A stretch of DNA of 64,000 nt from Lysobacter alkalisoli (GCF_006547045.1 NZ_CP041242.1:1684001-1748000); one strand, 5' to 3'. Shown: positions 13,906-21,333, numbered from the stretch's first letter. Notes: generated by a model from the sequence alone, not told the origin. Made by a program: numbers and translations.

Positions 13906-14280
13906 GTGGGGAGATCCCCACATGCCCTCATACAACGAGCGGACTGGTGCCGCTATGTGGTCCCATGCCCAACACTTCTGCTCCTGATTGGCGTTCCACA
14001 TGAGCGGCTCAGCATAGTAGACGTCGATAAAATTGCGTATTACTTCCGAGCCATGCAAATACTGATGCGCGAAGAATTGGGTGTGCGCGGCGACTCGAGC
14101 CGAGTCTTTAGCGAAGATGGCCTCAGTTGTCCTATCTGCAAATGACTCGAGCCAGGAGAATGGGCCCTCTAAGCTGCACTCTTGGGTCCATGCATCTGTG
14201 TCCGAAGCCTCGCCCGGAAAGTGCGTCCGCACTGCCAGCAATAGCTGCTCTTCCTCAAGATAGTCGGGTAGTTCGGCCAC
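13900..14280 (-). CDS. Cassette 30: hypothetical soluble protein (DUF7674-like pattern)
   Basis: A 126-residue acidic, helical protein beginning MAELPDYLEEEQLLLAV. The layout, with FSWLESFADRTTEAIF then an intermediate helix and VIRNFIDVYYAEPL, is reminiscent of a DUF7674-type immunity/regulatory family, but the match is weak. No signal peptide or membrane segment. It ends MWGSPHC with the stop in the attC 30 box; the start at 14280 is adjacent to attC 31. Confidence 0.5.
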   Translation of the reverse strand: MAELPDYLEEEQLLLAVRTHFPGEASDTDAWTQECSLEGPFSWLESFADRTTEAIFAKDSARVAAHTQFFAHQYLHGSEVIRNFIDVYYAEPLMWNANQEQKCWAWDHIAAPVRSLYEGMWGSPHC

Positions 14281-14340
14281 TGCTAACGCCTGAATTAAGC
14301 CGACTTGCGAAGCAAGTTCGGCTTGAATGAATTGTTAGGC
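14281..14340 (-). repeat. attC 31 (60 bp)
   Basis: Boxes TGCTAAC (14281-14287) and GTTAGGC (14334-14340), loop arm CTTGCGAAGCAAG, unique in the array. Confidence 0.93.
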
Positions 14341-14601
14341 CTCGCCGTCTGAAGCAGAAAGGCGATATCCAGCCGCGGCAAATTGATTCATCAAGCCGGC
14401 GTCTAGATCGCTATCGCTCAGGCCTTGGCTCTTGCCGGGCGCCTTCCAGTGCCATGTAAGTTGCATCGCTTCACCAGTTAGCATTGGGAACTCGTCTGAC
14501 AGCATGTCCGCGAGGTCGATATTTGACAATGCAGGGTTCTGCGCGATCAGCGCGCGGAAGACTGCCGTAGGACTTTCGCCGAGGAGAATTCTGTCAAGCA
14601 T
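14335..14601 (-). CDS. Cassette 31: hypothetical soluble protein
   Basis: An 88-residue protein starting MLDRILLGESPTAVFRAL, with helical segments (IDLADMLSDEFPMLTGEA, then SDLDAGLMNQFAAAG). No family is recognised. The start at 14601 leaves a short leader, and the stop is the TAA of the attC 31 box. Confidence 0.55.
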   Translation of the reverse strand: MLDRILLGESPTAVFRALIAQNPALSNIDLADMLSDEFPMLTGEAMQLTWHWKAPGKSQGLSDSDLDAGLMNQFAAAGYRLSASDGEA

Positions 14602-14620
14602 GTACGGATGCTCTTGTTGG

Positions 14621-14680
14621 GCCTAACGATTGAGTTAAGCCGTGCCGTGAAACGGCATCGGCTTGAACGATTTGTTATGC
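14621..14680 (-). repeat. attC 32 (60 bp, GTTATGC variant)
   Basis: Boxes GCCTAAC (14621-14627) and the unusual GTTATGC (14674-14680), matched by GCATAAC at 15009. The loop arm is GCCGTGAAACGGC with compensating changes that keep pairing. Confidence 0.92.
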
Positions 14681-15008
14681 GCCACGGACATTGAGCGAAG
14701 CCGCCACTGTCCCCGACGCGACCATGACCGGGAGCCTACCATTACTGTCCCGAAGGCCGGTAGGAAATCGAGGCCAGCGCTTGACTGACCGAAGCCTGGG
14801 CGCCGTTGATCCGTGAGCCGGTGAACTGACCGTGGCAATGAACCGCGCCGCCGACCCGGTAGCCGAACAACTCTGTACTGCAGCGGCGCCAAGACCGCCG
14901 GCGGTGCAACACGGATCCGGTAGAAGCAGGCTTTGCGAAGCGCCAGTGACAGCTGGAATGGCGGGGCAGTGCGGCGACGGCGGCGCAATTTTGAAATCGC
15001 CGCCCCAC
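14681..15008 (-). mobile_element. Cassette 32: gene-less cassette distantly related to family A
   Basis: A 328-bp body without a convincing frame. The high end GGCGCAATTTTGAAATCGCC resembles the family A end GCGCAATTATGAAAGCGGC, and motifs GACCGAAGCC and CTGTCCCGAAGG recur. Its GTTATGC/GCATAAC boxes match each other and differ from the rest of the array, evidence for separate acquisition. Confidence 0.6.
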
Positions 15009-15068
15009 GCATAACGCCAGAGTTAAGCCGAGTTGCGAAGCAACTTCGGCTTGAACGAATTGTTAGGT
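15009..15068 (-). repeat. attC 33 (60 bp)
   Basis: Boxes GCATAAC (15009-15015) and GTTAGGT (15062-15068), loop arm GTTGCGAAGCAAC. GTTAGGT is mirrored by ACCTAAC at 15535. Confidence 0.93.
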
Positions 15069-15078
15069 GCCAGCCAGC

Positions 15079-15531
15079 TCACCGGTAGGTGGCTCCTGGC
15101 GCCCAGTATTCCTCGAGTGCAACTTGAGCTGATTCTTGCCATACGGACTGATCTGAGAAAGCGAGCTTGTCGAGGACTGCCACAACCACTTGCTCCTCAG
15201 CGACAGTGAGAGATCCGAAGCGAGGTGGATCGCGGTCAGGTGGTCGGAGCGAAGACAGAAAGGAATCCGTAGCATTGGAATGGGGGTTGGCGGTATTTTT
15301 TAGGGCGTAGCCCAGCAAATGAGGCAGGTAGAAACGCCAGGACTGAGTGTCTAAGTACGAGATGCCCCAGAAGTAGGTCTCTAGATACTCAGGTGTGATC
15401 CTGTCCAGCTCCGGGTCAAAGGCTGGAGCCGCCTGATAGTCATCAAGGGAATTTCCACCTCGGAGCGACATGGGTGGACTGGCAGGAAGGTCGCCAAAAC
15501 TTTTGTTCAAATTCGCGACGATGCTTTCCAT
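15079..15531 (-). CDS. Cassette 33: DUF6714-like protein
   Basis: A 150-residue soluble protein. The pattern ITPEYLETYFWGISYLD, then SWRFYLPHLLGYAL and later LTVAEEQVVVAVLDKLA resembles DUF6714, a family of small proteins often found near defence or toxin loci; its function is unknown. No signal peptide. It ends about ten bases from attC 33. The family call is tentative. Confidence 0.55.
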   Translation of the reverse strand: MESIVANLNKSFGDLPASPPMSLRGGNSLDDYQAAPAFDPELDRITPEYLETYFWGISYLDTQSWRFYLPHLLGYALKNTANPHSNATDSFLSSLRPPDRDPPRFGSLTVAEEQVVVAVLDKLAFSDQSVWQESAQVALEEYWAPGATYR

Positions 15532-15534
15532 GGC

Positions 15535-15651
15535 ACCTAACGCCAGAGTTAAGCCGACCCGCCCCGGGCCGGTTCCGAAGCCGATGTTAACGAGGAACCA
15601 TCCGGGTGCAAGCTAATCCGAAGCGGGTTCGGCTTGAACGACCTGTTAGGC
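15535..15651 (-). repeat. attC 34 (117 bp, family A type)
   Basis: Boxes ACCTAAC (15535-15541) and GTTAGGC (15645-15651). Inner arm GGAACCATCCGGG is identical to attC 6. Confidence 0.93.
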
Positions 15652-15970
15652 GCACGGTGAAAGGCGGCGAAGTGGAATCGTACCCGTGCACGAAGCAGTG
15701 AGCCCGCCGATCAAACCCAACGAAGGCCGACAACAGTTGGTGGCCCGGACCCGATTGACCGAAGCCAGGAGCGCCGCCCCCAAACCCGAGGTTTGACCGA
15801 TCCCTGTGCCGCCCGTCTGGGCTTGGCCAACTGTCCCGGAGGCCGAGCGGCACAATGGCCGTGGCGGCGCAGCAAGGAACAACCAAAGGAGGCTTTTGAT
15901 GGGAGGGAATGCCTGACCGGGGCAGGGCGGCTCGTTAGTGGGAGCGCAATTATGAAAGCGGCATGCCCAC
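15652..15970 (-). mobile_element. Cassette 34: family A cassette, copy 3
   Basis: Almost identical to cassette 6 (single changes near CCGCTGATC/CCGCCGATC and in the CCCCAAA run), including the attC. The two copies are 12.5 kb apart in different neighbourhoods. No convincing gene. Confidence 0.75.
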
Positions 15971-16087
15971 GCCTAACGCCTGAGTTAAGCCGACCCGCAG
16001 CGCGAACGGTGGGAGCACGACGCGCTGGCAGAGACGACAGGTTGGCCGAAGCCACGAAGCGGGTTCGGCTTGAACGAATTGTTAGGT
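15971..16087 (-). repeat. attC 35 (117 bp, unique arm)
   Basis: Boxes GCCTAAC (15971-15977) and GTTAGGT (16081-16087). The terminal arm (GCGAACGGTGGGAGCACG ... GGTTGGCCGAAGCC) matches no other attC in the array. Confidence 0.88.
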
Positions 16088-16387
16088 CCCACCGGCTAGA
16101 GACCTGAGTTGCTGCTCTTTGCGCCTACGAACCCGCAGCGCAATGCCACGACTAATGGCTCGAATAAGACTGCCGATTGTAAGAAACGCAATAAACATTC
16201 CCACGAATGTGGAATCTTGTCCCTTGCTGTAGTCGGCCGACTCAAGTTGGGAGAGATAGAAGAATGAGAGCCAGGAGCCAAACCAGACAATTAGCCAAAC
16301 ATAGAGGCTGGGCTTGCGCCACGGCACGACTAACGGATAGAAAAGCGCAAAGATCAGAGCGCACACGACAATAATTGCTGTGGCCAC
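16082..16387 (-). CDS. Cassette 35: small membrane protein
   Basis: A 101-residue protein with membrane segments near 3-22, 28-47 and 61-82 and a basic tail (ALRVRRRKEQQ). The start is a GTG at 16387, supported by GGAG seven bases upstream; no ATG is available at that end. The stop TAA comes from the attC 35 box. Family unknown. Confidence 0.6.
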   Translation of the reverse strand: MATAIIVVCALIFALFYPLVVPWRKPSLYVWLIVWFGSWLSFFYLSQLESADYSKGQDSTFVGMFIAFLTIGSLIRAISRGIALRVRRRKEQQLRSLAGGT

Positions 16388-16405
16388 AAGTTAACTCCAT
16401 GTGGG

Positions 16406-16465
16406 GCCTAACGCCTGAATTAAGCCGAGTTGCGAAGCAACTTCGGCTTGAATGAATTGTTAGGC
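16406..16465 (-). repeat. attC 36 (60 bp)
   Basis: Boxes GCCTAAC (16406-16412) and GTTAGGC (16459-16465), loop arm GTTGCGAAGCAAC. Confidence 0.93.
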
Positions 16466-16468
16466 GCG

Positions 16469-16753
16469 CTACTCGTAGCCGCGCCCAGCCCATAAGAACA
16501 TTGCGAATAGATGCCACGGATTTGCGGGCTTTGGCCCGGGCCGCACACCAAACTCTGAACTTTCAACCCACGCTTTAGCAGCAAGCAAGAACTCCGCAAT
16601 TGTTTGGTTGGCTCATTCGGCCTGGTGCCCATCCAAAGTGGCCGACAGTCGATCCGCCGCTTTCCGGTCAGCCGCGAGCGCCTCGACGAAGCGCAGAAGC
16701 GTTGCCTCATCTCGAACGGCTTCTAAAGAATCAAATAATGGGTCGCTGGACAT
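16469..16753 (-). pseudogene. Cassette 36: DUF7660-like protein interrupted by an in-frame TGA
   Basis: From the ATG at 16753 the frame reads MSSDPLFDSLEAVRDEATLL, then FVEALAADRKAAD and HQAE, then meets TGA (16613-16615). The same frame continues ANQTIAEFLLAAKAWVE, PANPWHLFAMFLWAGRGYE and a TAG. In DUF7660-type proteins this place usually holds E-W-E/A-N, so the TGA probably arose from TGG (Trp) by one substitution. Restored length is about 93 residues. This change cannot be explained by homopolymer error. DUF7660 assignment is tentative. Confidence 0.65.
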
Positions 16754-16757
16754 GCGG

Positions 16758-16871
16758 GCCTAACGCCAGAGTTAAGCCGACCCGTAGCGGGGCGGCGACT
16801 GCGTGCTAGCGTAGCGGAAAAGCACCCAGGCGGTGCCCCGATACGGGTTCGGCTTGAACGAACTGTTAGGC
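16758..16871 (-). repeat. attC 37 (114 bp)
   Basis: Boxes GCCTAAC (16758-16764) and GTTAGGC (16865-16871). The arm mixes GCGTGCTAGC (as in attC 5) with AAGCACCCAGGCGG (as in attC 18), so pairing at the tip is imperfect, as if two sites had recombined. Confidence 0.9.
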
Positions 16872-16872
16872 G

Positions 16873-17301
16873 TCACTTGCATAGGTTGTCCCGCACGAGG
16901 GTCGCGCCAATTTGTTCGGCGGACCAATGGCGGGTGACCCAGATAGTGAGTGCTGCACCAGACGTGTGCCACCAAAGGTTGCTGCCAACAGGGTGAGCTA
17001 CATTGTGGGCACCGGCTATGCGCCACGCAGCACGCTGCCCGGGAGTTGTTTGATGCGGGTCGCTGAATAGGAACTTGCCGGTGAACGTCCACGGGCTTGT
17101 GGTCTGCACTGTAACCGGCAAGCTCTCCCCGCACTGGCGCCATGCGGCGGCAATTGCCTCTTAGCTGAAGGAGGCTGGATTGGCTGGAGTAGGGCGGCCA
17201 TGAACTTTGACGAGCCCGGCGAGATAAACGATGCCCGGTGCCGCGACAATCAGCCCGATGAGGATGAGCAGTGAAAGAGTGGCTCGATGCCAGGAGGGCA
17301 T
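16873..17301 (-). pseudogene. Cassette 37: signal-anchored protein interrupted by an in-frame TAA
   Basis: The frame opens MPSWHRATLSLLILIGLIV at 17301 with a membrane anchor (about 7-29) and reads to NPASFS, where TAA lies at 17161-17163. It continues in the same frame EAIAAAWRQCGESLP through WTFTGKFLFSDP, GSNLWWHTSGAALTIWVT and RHWSAEQIGATLV to a TGA beside attC 37. A single substitution (for example from GAA, CAA or AAA) would restore a protein of about 142 residues. The C-terminal WVTRHWSAEQI pattern is familiar from hypothetical exported proteins, but no function is known. Confidence 0.65.
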
Positions 17302-17309
17302 GATGTGAC

Positions 17310-17426
17310 GCCTAACGCCAGAGTTAAGCCGACCCGCTACGGGCCGGTTCCGAAGCCGATGTTAACGCGGAACCACCCGGGTGCAAGCTGATCCGAAGCG
17401 GGTTCGGCTTGAACGAACTGTTAGGC
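17310..17426 (-). repeat. attC 38 (117 bp)
   Basis: Boxes GCCTAAC (17310-17316) and GTTAGGC (17420-17426), long CCGGTTCC/GGAACC type with GCTACGGGCC as in attC 45. Confidence 0.92.
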
Positions 17427-17729
17427 CCCACGCCCACGAATGATATCCACCCACAGTGAGCGAAGACCTGATGCCAGACCAGATGCTAGCGCGTAGATTA
17501 CGACTGCTGTAAAGGTTGTTACTGCGATATAGAAGGCCCAAAAAGGCCAATGCGAACGCGAAACCAAAGGGGTATGGCTTTGGCCGGGAGCAACCAGGCA
17601 TTGCATTGTCGCGCTGTGGAAGCTCCTGCCAGCGTCGGCGCAAGCGTCTCCCTCTAGGAATACGAGAGCAGCCCAGGCGGCCAGAGCTACAGCAAAGATG
17701 GCAATGGCTAACTGCGCGACATGCTTCAT
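17421..17729 (-). CDS. Cassette 38: small membrane protein
   Basis: A 102-residue protein with an N-terminal hydrophobic segment (near 5-25), a loop with two cysteines (DACADAG, MQCLVAPG), and a second membrane segment (near 62-84). The cysteine loop would face the periplasm, where a disulfide could form. Family unknown. Start at 17729, stop in the attC 38 box. Confidence 0.6.
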   Translation of the reverse strand: MKHVAQLAIAIFAVALAAWAALVFLEGDACADAGRSFHSATMQCLVAPGQSHTPLVSRSHWPFWAFYIAVTTFTAVVIYALASGLASGLRSLWVDIIRGRGA

Positions 17730-17734
17730 GTGGG

Positions 17735-17794
17735 GCCTAACGCCTGAATTAAGCCGACCCGCGAAACGGGTTCGGCTTGAATGAATTGTTAGGC
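17735..17794 (-). repeat. attC 39 (60 bp)
   Basis: Boxes GCCTAAC (17735-17741) and GTTAGGC (17788-17794), loop arm CCCGCGAAACGGG. Confidence 0.93.
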
Positions 17795-17808
17795 GGCACC
17801 ACGACCAC

Positions 17809-18218
17809 CTATGGCTCTCTACAAAACCACTCGCCGAACCCGAGATTTGGCTGACTCACCCGGTAGCAATCTCCGTCAAGCTGGATCTCGCGCACGACGG
17901 TATCACCGCCCAGGGAGTGCCTGACTGTCAATAGATTGCCTGAGCGGGAAACCAGTTGCCAAGGCTCCCAAGCTACGCTCTCAGGGGATTGGTCGGGAAG
18001 TAGGACCGCGAATCCTTCTCCCGTGTCTCAACAACCAACTGACCGTAGAAGTTGTTGCGAAAGAGTTGGCGCTGCTTGTCGGACAGGTTCGAGCTTTTCT
18101 CCATCTCCGGAAGAGTGCGCTCTGCGTTTGAACGCCAGCGGCCGCATAGATCACAAGATTGTTCGGCGCAGCTAGGCAGTGCGGCCACAATTGCTAGAGC
18201 GATCAGGATGTGTCTCAT
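17809..18218 (-). pseudogene. Cassette 39: lipoprotein-like secreted protein broken by a frameshift
   Basis: The first register starts MRHILIALAIVAALPSCAEQ, a signal peptide with lipobox-like LPSC (Cys17), then SCDLCGRW, and is open to DSRSYFP. It is then lost, and the next register continues DQSPESVAWEPWQLVSR, LGGDTVVREIQLDGD and GFGEWFCREP to a TAG at 17809. Adding one base near the CGGG at 17994-17997 joins them into about 136 residues. Coding character is clear on both sides. Real frameshift or sequencing error cannot be told apart. Confidence 0.65.
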
Positions 18219-18221
18219 ACC

Positions 18222-18281
18222 GCCTAACGCTTGAATTAAGCCGAGCCGCGAAGCGGCTTCGGCTTGAATGAATTGTTAGCG
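18222..18281 (-). repeat. attC 40 (60 bp)
   Basis: Boxes GCCTAAC (18222-18228) and GTTAGCG (18275-18281). GTTAGCG is mirrored by CGCTAAC at 18670. Confidence 0.93.
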
Positions 18282-18665
18282 CCCGGCAACAGAAACACCA
18301 AGCGCTCGCATGATGGGGCCAGTAACAAGTGCCCCAACGATTGAACACGGAGTACCCCAAAGAATCACTGCGACATAGATCATTGACGCCCCACCGCCAG
18401 TATATGGGCGAGCACAATCAGTGTAGTAGGCCAGAAGGAGCCAGGGCACAAAAAGAAGACAGGCACCTAGGGCCCTCAACGGGTTGGCTGTTGCCAGCGA
18501 GATGATCGCGGGCAGCAAGGGGATGAGCAGGAAGATGCCGAGGGCAGCCAAGAAAGACGAGAAGTCATGGCTGTAACAGGCAAAGCTATTGAACGCCTGA
18601 ATGGCGATAACCGCAGCAATGGCGGCGCTTCCCGAAAGAATGGCTCGGCTACGACTGACTACCAT
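18276..18665 (-). CDS. Cassette 40: four-segment membrane protein
   Basis: A 129-residue protein starting MVVSRSRAILSGSAAIAAV with hydrophobic stretches near 8-26, 36-58, 63-81 and 95-118. A cysteine in CYSHD and one in DCARPY flank the middle segments. No family is recognised. Stop in the attC 40 box, start adjacent to attC 41. Confidence 0.6.
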   Translation of the reverse strand: MVVSRSRAILSGSAAIAAVIAIQAFNSFACYSHDFSSFLAALGIFLLIPLLPAIISLATANPLRALGACLLFVPWLLLAYYTDCARPYTGGGASMIYVAVILWGTPCSIVGALVTGPIMRALGVSVAGR

Positions 18666-18669
18666 AGGG

Positions 18670-18785
18670 CGCTAACGCCTGAGTTAAGCCGACCCGCCCG
18701 GGCCGGTTCCGAAGCCGATGTTAACGCGGAACCATCCGGGTGCAAGCTGATCCGAAGCGGGTTCGGCTTGAACGAATTGTTAGCT
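18670..18785 (-). repeat. attC 41 (116 bp)
   Basis: Boxes CGCTAAC (18670-18676) and GTTAGCT (18779-18785). One base shorter than the 117-bp type in the CCCGGGCC arm. Confidence 0.92.
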
Positions 18786-18795
18786 GCCAGCGACG

Positions 18796-19152
18796 TTACC
18801 ACTGACCGCATGCGAGTTCGCCTATGTAGGTGCTTCCCAGAACGGTCAGCCGCGTATGCCGATCTTCACCTTTGAGTGTGAAACTCGGTGGGAGGGAAGG
18901 ATCACCTGGATTTGTATAGATGAGATGGATGCGTCTGGCGTGCTGATCCAACTCCGGCACTCTGTAAGACTTCGCCGGGAGGCTCCGGGGGCCACCCTTG
19001 CCGGGAATGAGTATTCCTCCGAGCTCTTCGTAACCTAAGAACTCAAGGTCCGGTATGGGAGCCCCCGGCGGCGAGTAGAACATACACATCGTGCTACTGG
19101 CGGCAACGGGAAACGCGGCTAGCACTAGTGCTGCTGTAACGACGAGTCGCAT
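18796..19152 (-). CDS. Cassette 41: secreted protein of unknown function
   Basis: About 118 residues with a signal peptide (MRLVVTAALVLAAFPVAAS, cleavage near 19). The mature part reads TMCMFYSPPGAPIPDLEF and LGGILIPGKGG, and ends YIGELACGQW; two cysteines may pair. Three ATG codons are in frame; GGAGG sits five bases before the ATG at 19152, which I use, though 19155 or 19164 are possible. The family is unknown. Confidence 0.6.
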   Translation of the reverse strand: MRLVVTAALVLAAFPVAASSTMCMFYSPPGAPIPDLEFLGYEELGGILIPGKGGPRSLPAKSYRVPELDQHARRIHLIYTNPGDPSLPPSFTLKGEDRHTRLTVLGSTYIGELACGQW

Positions 19153-19167
19153 CATTGCCTCCATGGC

Positions 19168-19227
19168 AGCTAACGCCTGAATTAAGCCGAGCCGCGAAGC
19201 GGCTTCGGCTTGAATGAATTGTTAGCG
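19168..19227 (-). repeat. attC 42 (60 bp)
   Basis: Boxes AGCTAAC (19168-19174) and GTTAGCG (19221-19227). Confidence 0.93.
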
Positions 19228-19626
19228 CCCAAACCGATCACTAACAGGTGAGAAGTACGCCAAAGCCAACACCGCACCCCATACGAGGATTGATGTCTCC
19301 AGGAACGTGCTCTCTAGGGCTGAGGAAACCGAGGGCCCAAGAAAAGGATAGACAAGGTACTCACCAATTGTGGAGTAGAGGGAGAGGGTGCGGCCCCAAC
19401 TCTTGAACATGAGTAAGCCGGCGATGCCAACCAGCCAAGAGAGAACTAAGGTGGCAACTGCGCCTAACGACAGCCAACTATTGTCGGCCAGCCAGCCGCC
19501 AGGTTCAGCTGCGAATGCGTCCGCAAGCTCCTGTGAGTAACCGTCAGGTAGGAACATGGCTCCGACACTGGCAGCTACTAGCACAAGATGAAGAAGAACT
19601 AGCAGGCGGAAGTTTATGTCTGACAT
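19222..19626 (-). CDS. Cassette 42: four-segment membrane protein
   Basis: A 134-residue protein beginning MSDINFRLLVLLHLVLVAA with membrane segments near 7-25, 53-73, 84-98 and 108-124. The loop ELADAFAAEPGGWLADN lies between the first two. No family is recognised. Its boxes (GTTAGCG at 19221, CGCTAAC at 19630) match each other. Confidence 0.6.
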   Translation of the reverse strand: MSDINFRLLVLLHLVLVAASVGAMFLPDGYSQELADAFAAEPGGWLADNSWLSLGAVATLVLSWLVGIAGLLMFKSWGRTLSLYSTIGEYLVYPFLGPSVSSALESTFLETSILVWGAVLALAYFSPVSDRFGR

Positions 19627-19629
19627 GGG

Positions 19630-19689
19630 CGCTAACGACTGAGTTAAGCCGTGCCGCGAAGCGGCATCGGCTTGAACGAACTGTTAGGC
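19630..19689 (-). repeat. attC 43 (60 bp)
   Basis: Boxes CGCTAAC (19630-19636) and GTTAGGC (19683-19689). Apart from the left box it is identical to attC 25. Confidence 0.93.
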
Positions 19690-20007
19690 CTCACCGGCCT
19701 GTCTTGGAATGCGAACCTCACTGTAGCGCATGCGAGAAAGGTCGCCTTGGGACTCTAGCCGGCCTTGAGACACTAGTGAGATAACGCGTTGAGTATAGAA
19801 GACGTCAGAGATGCCAGGAGCCAGCTCAGGAAGGGTGCCCATGGCCGTGCCAACGACAAAAGCAACCTTCCGCCAATTACGCCCCGCAGCACGCATTACG
19901 GCCGCGTCGATTGCTTGAACTTGCTCCGGCCGAAGAGCTGCGATCAGCTTGAGCGCTTCGGCATCCGGCGGTGGATCAGCAAACTCATGATCTTCTGAAG
20001 TTGTCAT
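19684..20007 (-). CDS. Cassette 43: DUF3658-like protein, copy 2
   Basis: Identical to the cassette 25 product except alanine for serine at 10 and serine for proline at 76, and with the same attC. The ATG at 20007 is used; upstream extension enters attC 44. Two nearly identical copies 7.7 kb apart point to a recent duplication by cassette movement or array recombination. Confidence 0.7.
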   Translation of the reverse strand: MTTSEDHEFADPPPDAEALKLIAALRPEQVQAIDAAVMRAAGRNWRKVAFVVGTAMGTLPELAPGISDVFYTQRVISLVSQGRLESQGDLSRMRYSEVRIPRQAGEA

Positions 20008-20022
20008 GACGTTCCTTGTGAG

Positions 20023-20082
20023 GCCTAACACCTGAATTAAGCCGCGCCGTGAAGCGGCGTCGGCTTGAATGAATTGTTAGCT
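20023..20082 (-). repeat. attC 44 (60 bp)
   Basis: Boxes GCCTAAC (20023-20029) and GTTAGCT (20076-20082), loop arm GCCGTGAAGCGGC. Confidence 0.93.
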
Positions 20083-20879
20083 TACTTGGCCGATTTTTTC
20101 TCCATGAGCCTTCGCATCGAATCAGTAAACTCTCGGGAGGTTGCCTTACTAGCGGCGACCTGATTGACCAAGTAGACCAATATCTGCCGAACGATCGCTG
20201 CCTGTTCCAAACACACGTCATCAGATTCCGCGTGAAGACCTTCGCTCAGCGAAGAGTGCAAAACCGACAAGGGGTTCATTCCGTCGGGTCGTAAGATGCC
20301 TGGCAGAAGATCCTTGACGAGCTCAATTTTCTCCTGCGTAACAATCGTGGCACGCGTTCTATCGAGCGCCGAGCTGAAGCGAGTGAGCTCGTCTCCCGAC
20401 AGAAGGCCTGAAATCTCACTTAGAAGCTCGTCAATTACTTCCTCAACGATGCGTCGATAGTAGCCGAATGCACCGATGCCGTATCCCTGAGACTCGCAAA
20501 CTAGCCCTTTTCTGTAGAAACCAGAGTGCGTTCCGAGCAATTTCTCAATATTTGGATCGCCTTGGATCTCCCAAGACGGGTGTTGGCCTACTTTCATCAA
20601 CCATTTCAGGTGACCATCGATCGCGATGAAGAAGTGGCGCTCGTAGTCGTCGCAGTGTGAGCAAAGGAATACAGCACGAAAGACTCTTCCTTTGGTAGGA
20701 AAATTTAGATATGGAAGCGTCTCGTGGTACTCGTTGGTCTGTCGAAAGGTCTGCTCGGAATCGCAACGGGGACAGAGCATGTTGATGCGCGGTTTTGGAA
20801 GCTCATCTGTCGTGTCTGGCACTGAGCAGATGAACTTTCTGTAGAGCGGATACTGCTCTAGAAATTCTTTGCTGGGCAT
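20082..20879 (-). CDS. Cassette 44: large zinc-ribbon protein of unknown function
   Basis: At 265 residues this is the largest cassette product. It has two cysteine pairs, MLCPRCDSEQ (near 34-39) and FLCSHCDDYE (near 71-76), suggesting one zinc site, and a helical segment GFYRKGLVCESQGYG with GYYRRIVEEVIDELL (about 120-155), reminiscent of DUF4145-like C-terminal regions. The rest is helical and ends MEKKSAK. It is lower in GC than the core genes, a sign of outside origin. A role in defence is conceivable but not shown. Boxes GTTAGCT and AGCTAAC match. Confidence 0.65.
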   Translation of the reverse strand: MPSKEFLEQYPLYRKFICSVPDTTDELPKPRINMLCPRCDSEQTFRQTNEYHETLPYLNFPTKGRVFRAVFLCSHCDDYERHFFIAIDGHLKWLMKVGQHPSWEIQGDPNIEKLLGTHSGFYRKGLVCESQGYGIGAFGYYRRIVEEVIDELLSEISGLLSGDELTRFSSALDRTRATIVTQEKIELVKDLLPGILRPDGMNPLSVLHSSLSEGLHAESDDVCLEQAAIVRQILVYLVNQVAASKATSREFTDSMRRLMEKKSAK

Positions 20880-20899
20880 GCGTGAAATCCCGAGAAGAA

Positions 20900-21016
20900 A
20901 GCTAACGCCAGAGTTAAGCCGACCCGCTACGGGCCGGTTCCGAAGCCGATGTTAACGCGGAACCACCCGGGTGCAAGCTGATCCGAAGCGGGTTCGGCTT
21001 GAACGACTTGTTAGGC
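20900..21016 (-). repeat. attC 45 (117 bp, family A type)
   Basis: Boxes AGCTAAC (20900-20906) and GTTAGGC (21010-21016), long CCGGTTCC/GGAACC type. Confidence 0.93.
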
Positions 21017-21333
21017 GCACGGTGAAAGGCGGCGAAGTGGAATCGTACCCGTACGCGCAGCAGTGAGCCCGCCGATCAAACCCAAAGAAGGCCGACAGCA
21101 GTCGGTGGCATGGACCCAATTGACCGAAGCCAGGAGCGCCGCCCCCAAACCCGAGTTTGACCGATCCCTGTGCCGCCCGTCTGGGCTTGACCAACTGTCC
21201 CGGAAGCGGAGCGGCACAATGGCCGCGGCGGCGCAGCAGGGAACAGCCGAAGGCGGCTTTTGACGCGAGGGAATGCCTGACCGGGCAGGGCGGCTCGGCA
21301 GTGGGAGCGCAATTTTGAAAGCGGCATGCCCAC
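21017..21333 (-). mobile_element. Cassette 45: family A cassette, copy 4
   Basis: A family A copy with own variants (GTCGGTGGCATGGACCC; CTCGGCAGTGGGAGC). In this copy an 85-codon minus-strand frame (21076-21333) stays open from the cassette start, but its relatives are broken in other copies. No ribosome-binding site is seen. It is adjacent to a family B copy. Confidence 0.7.
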
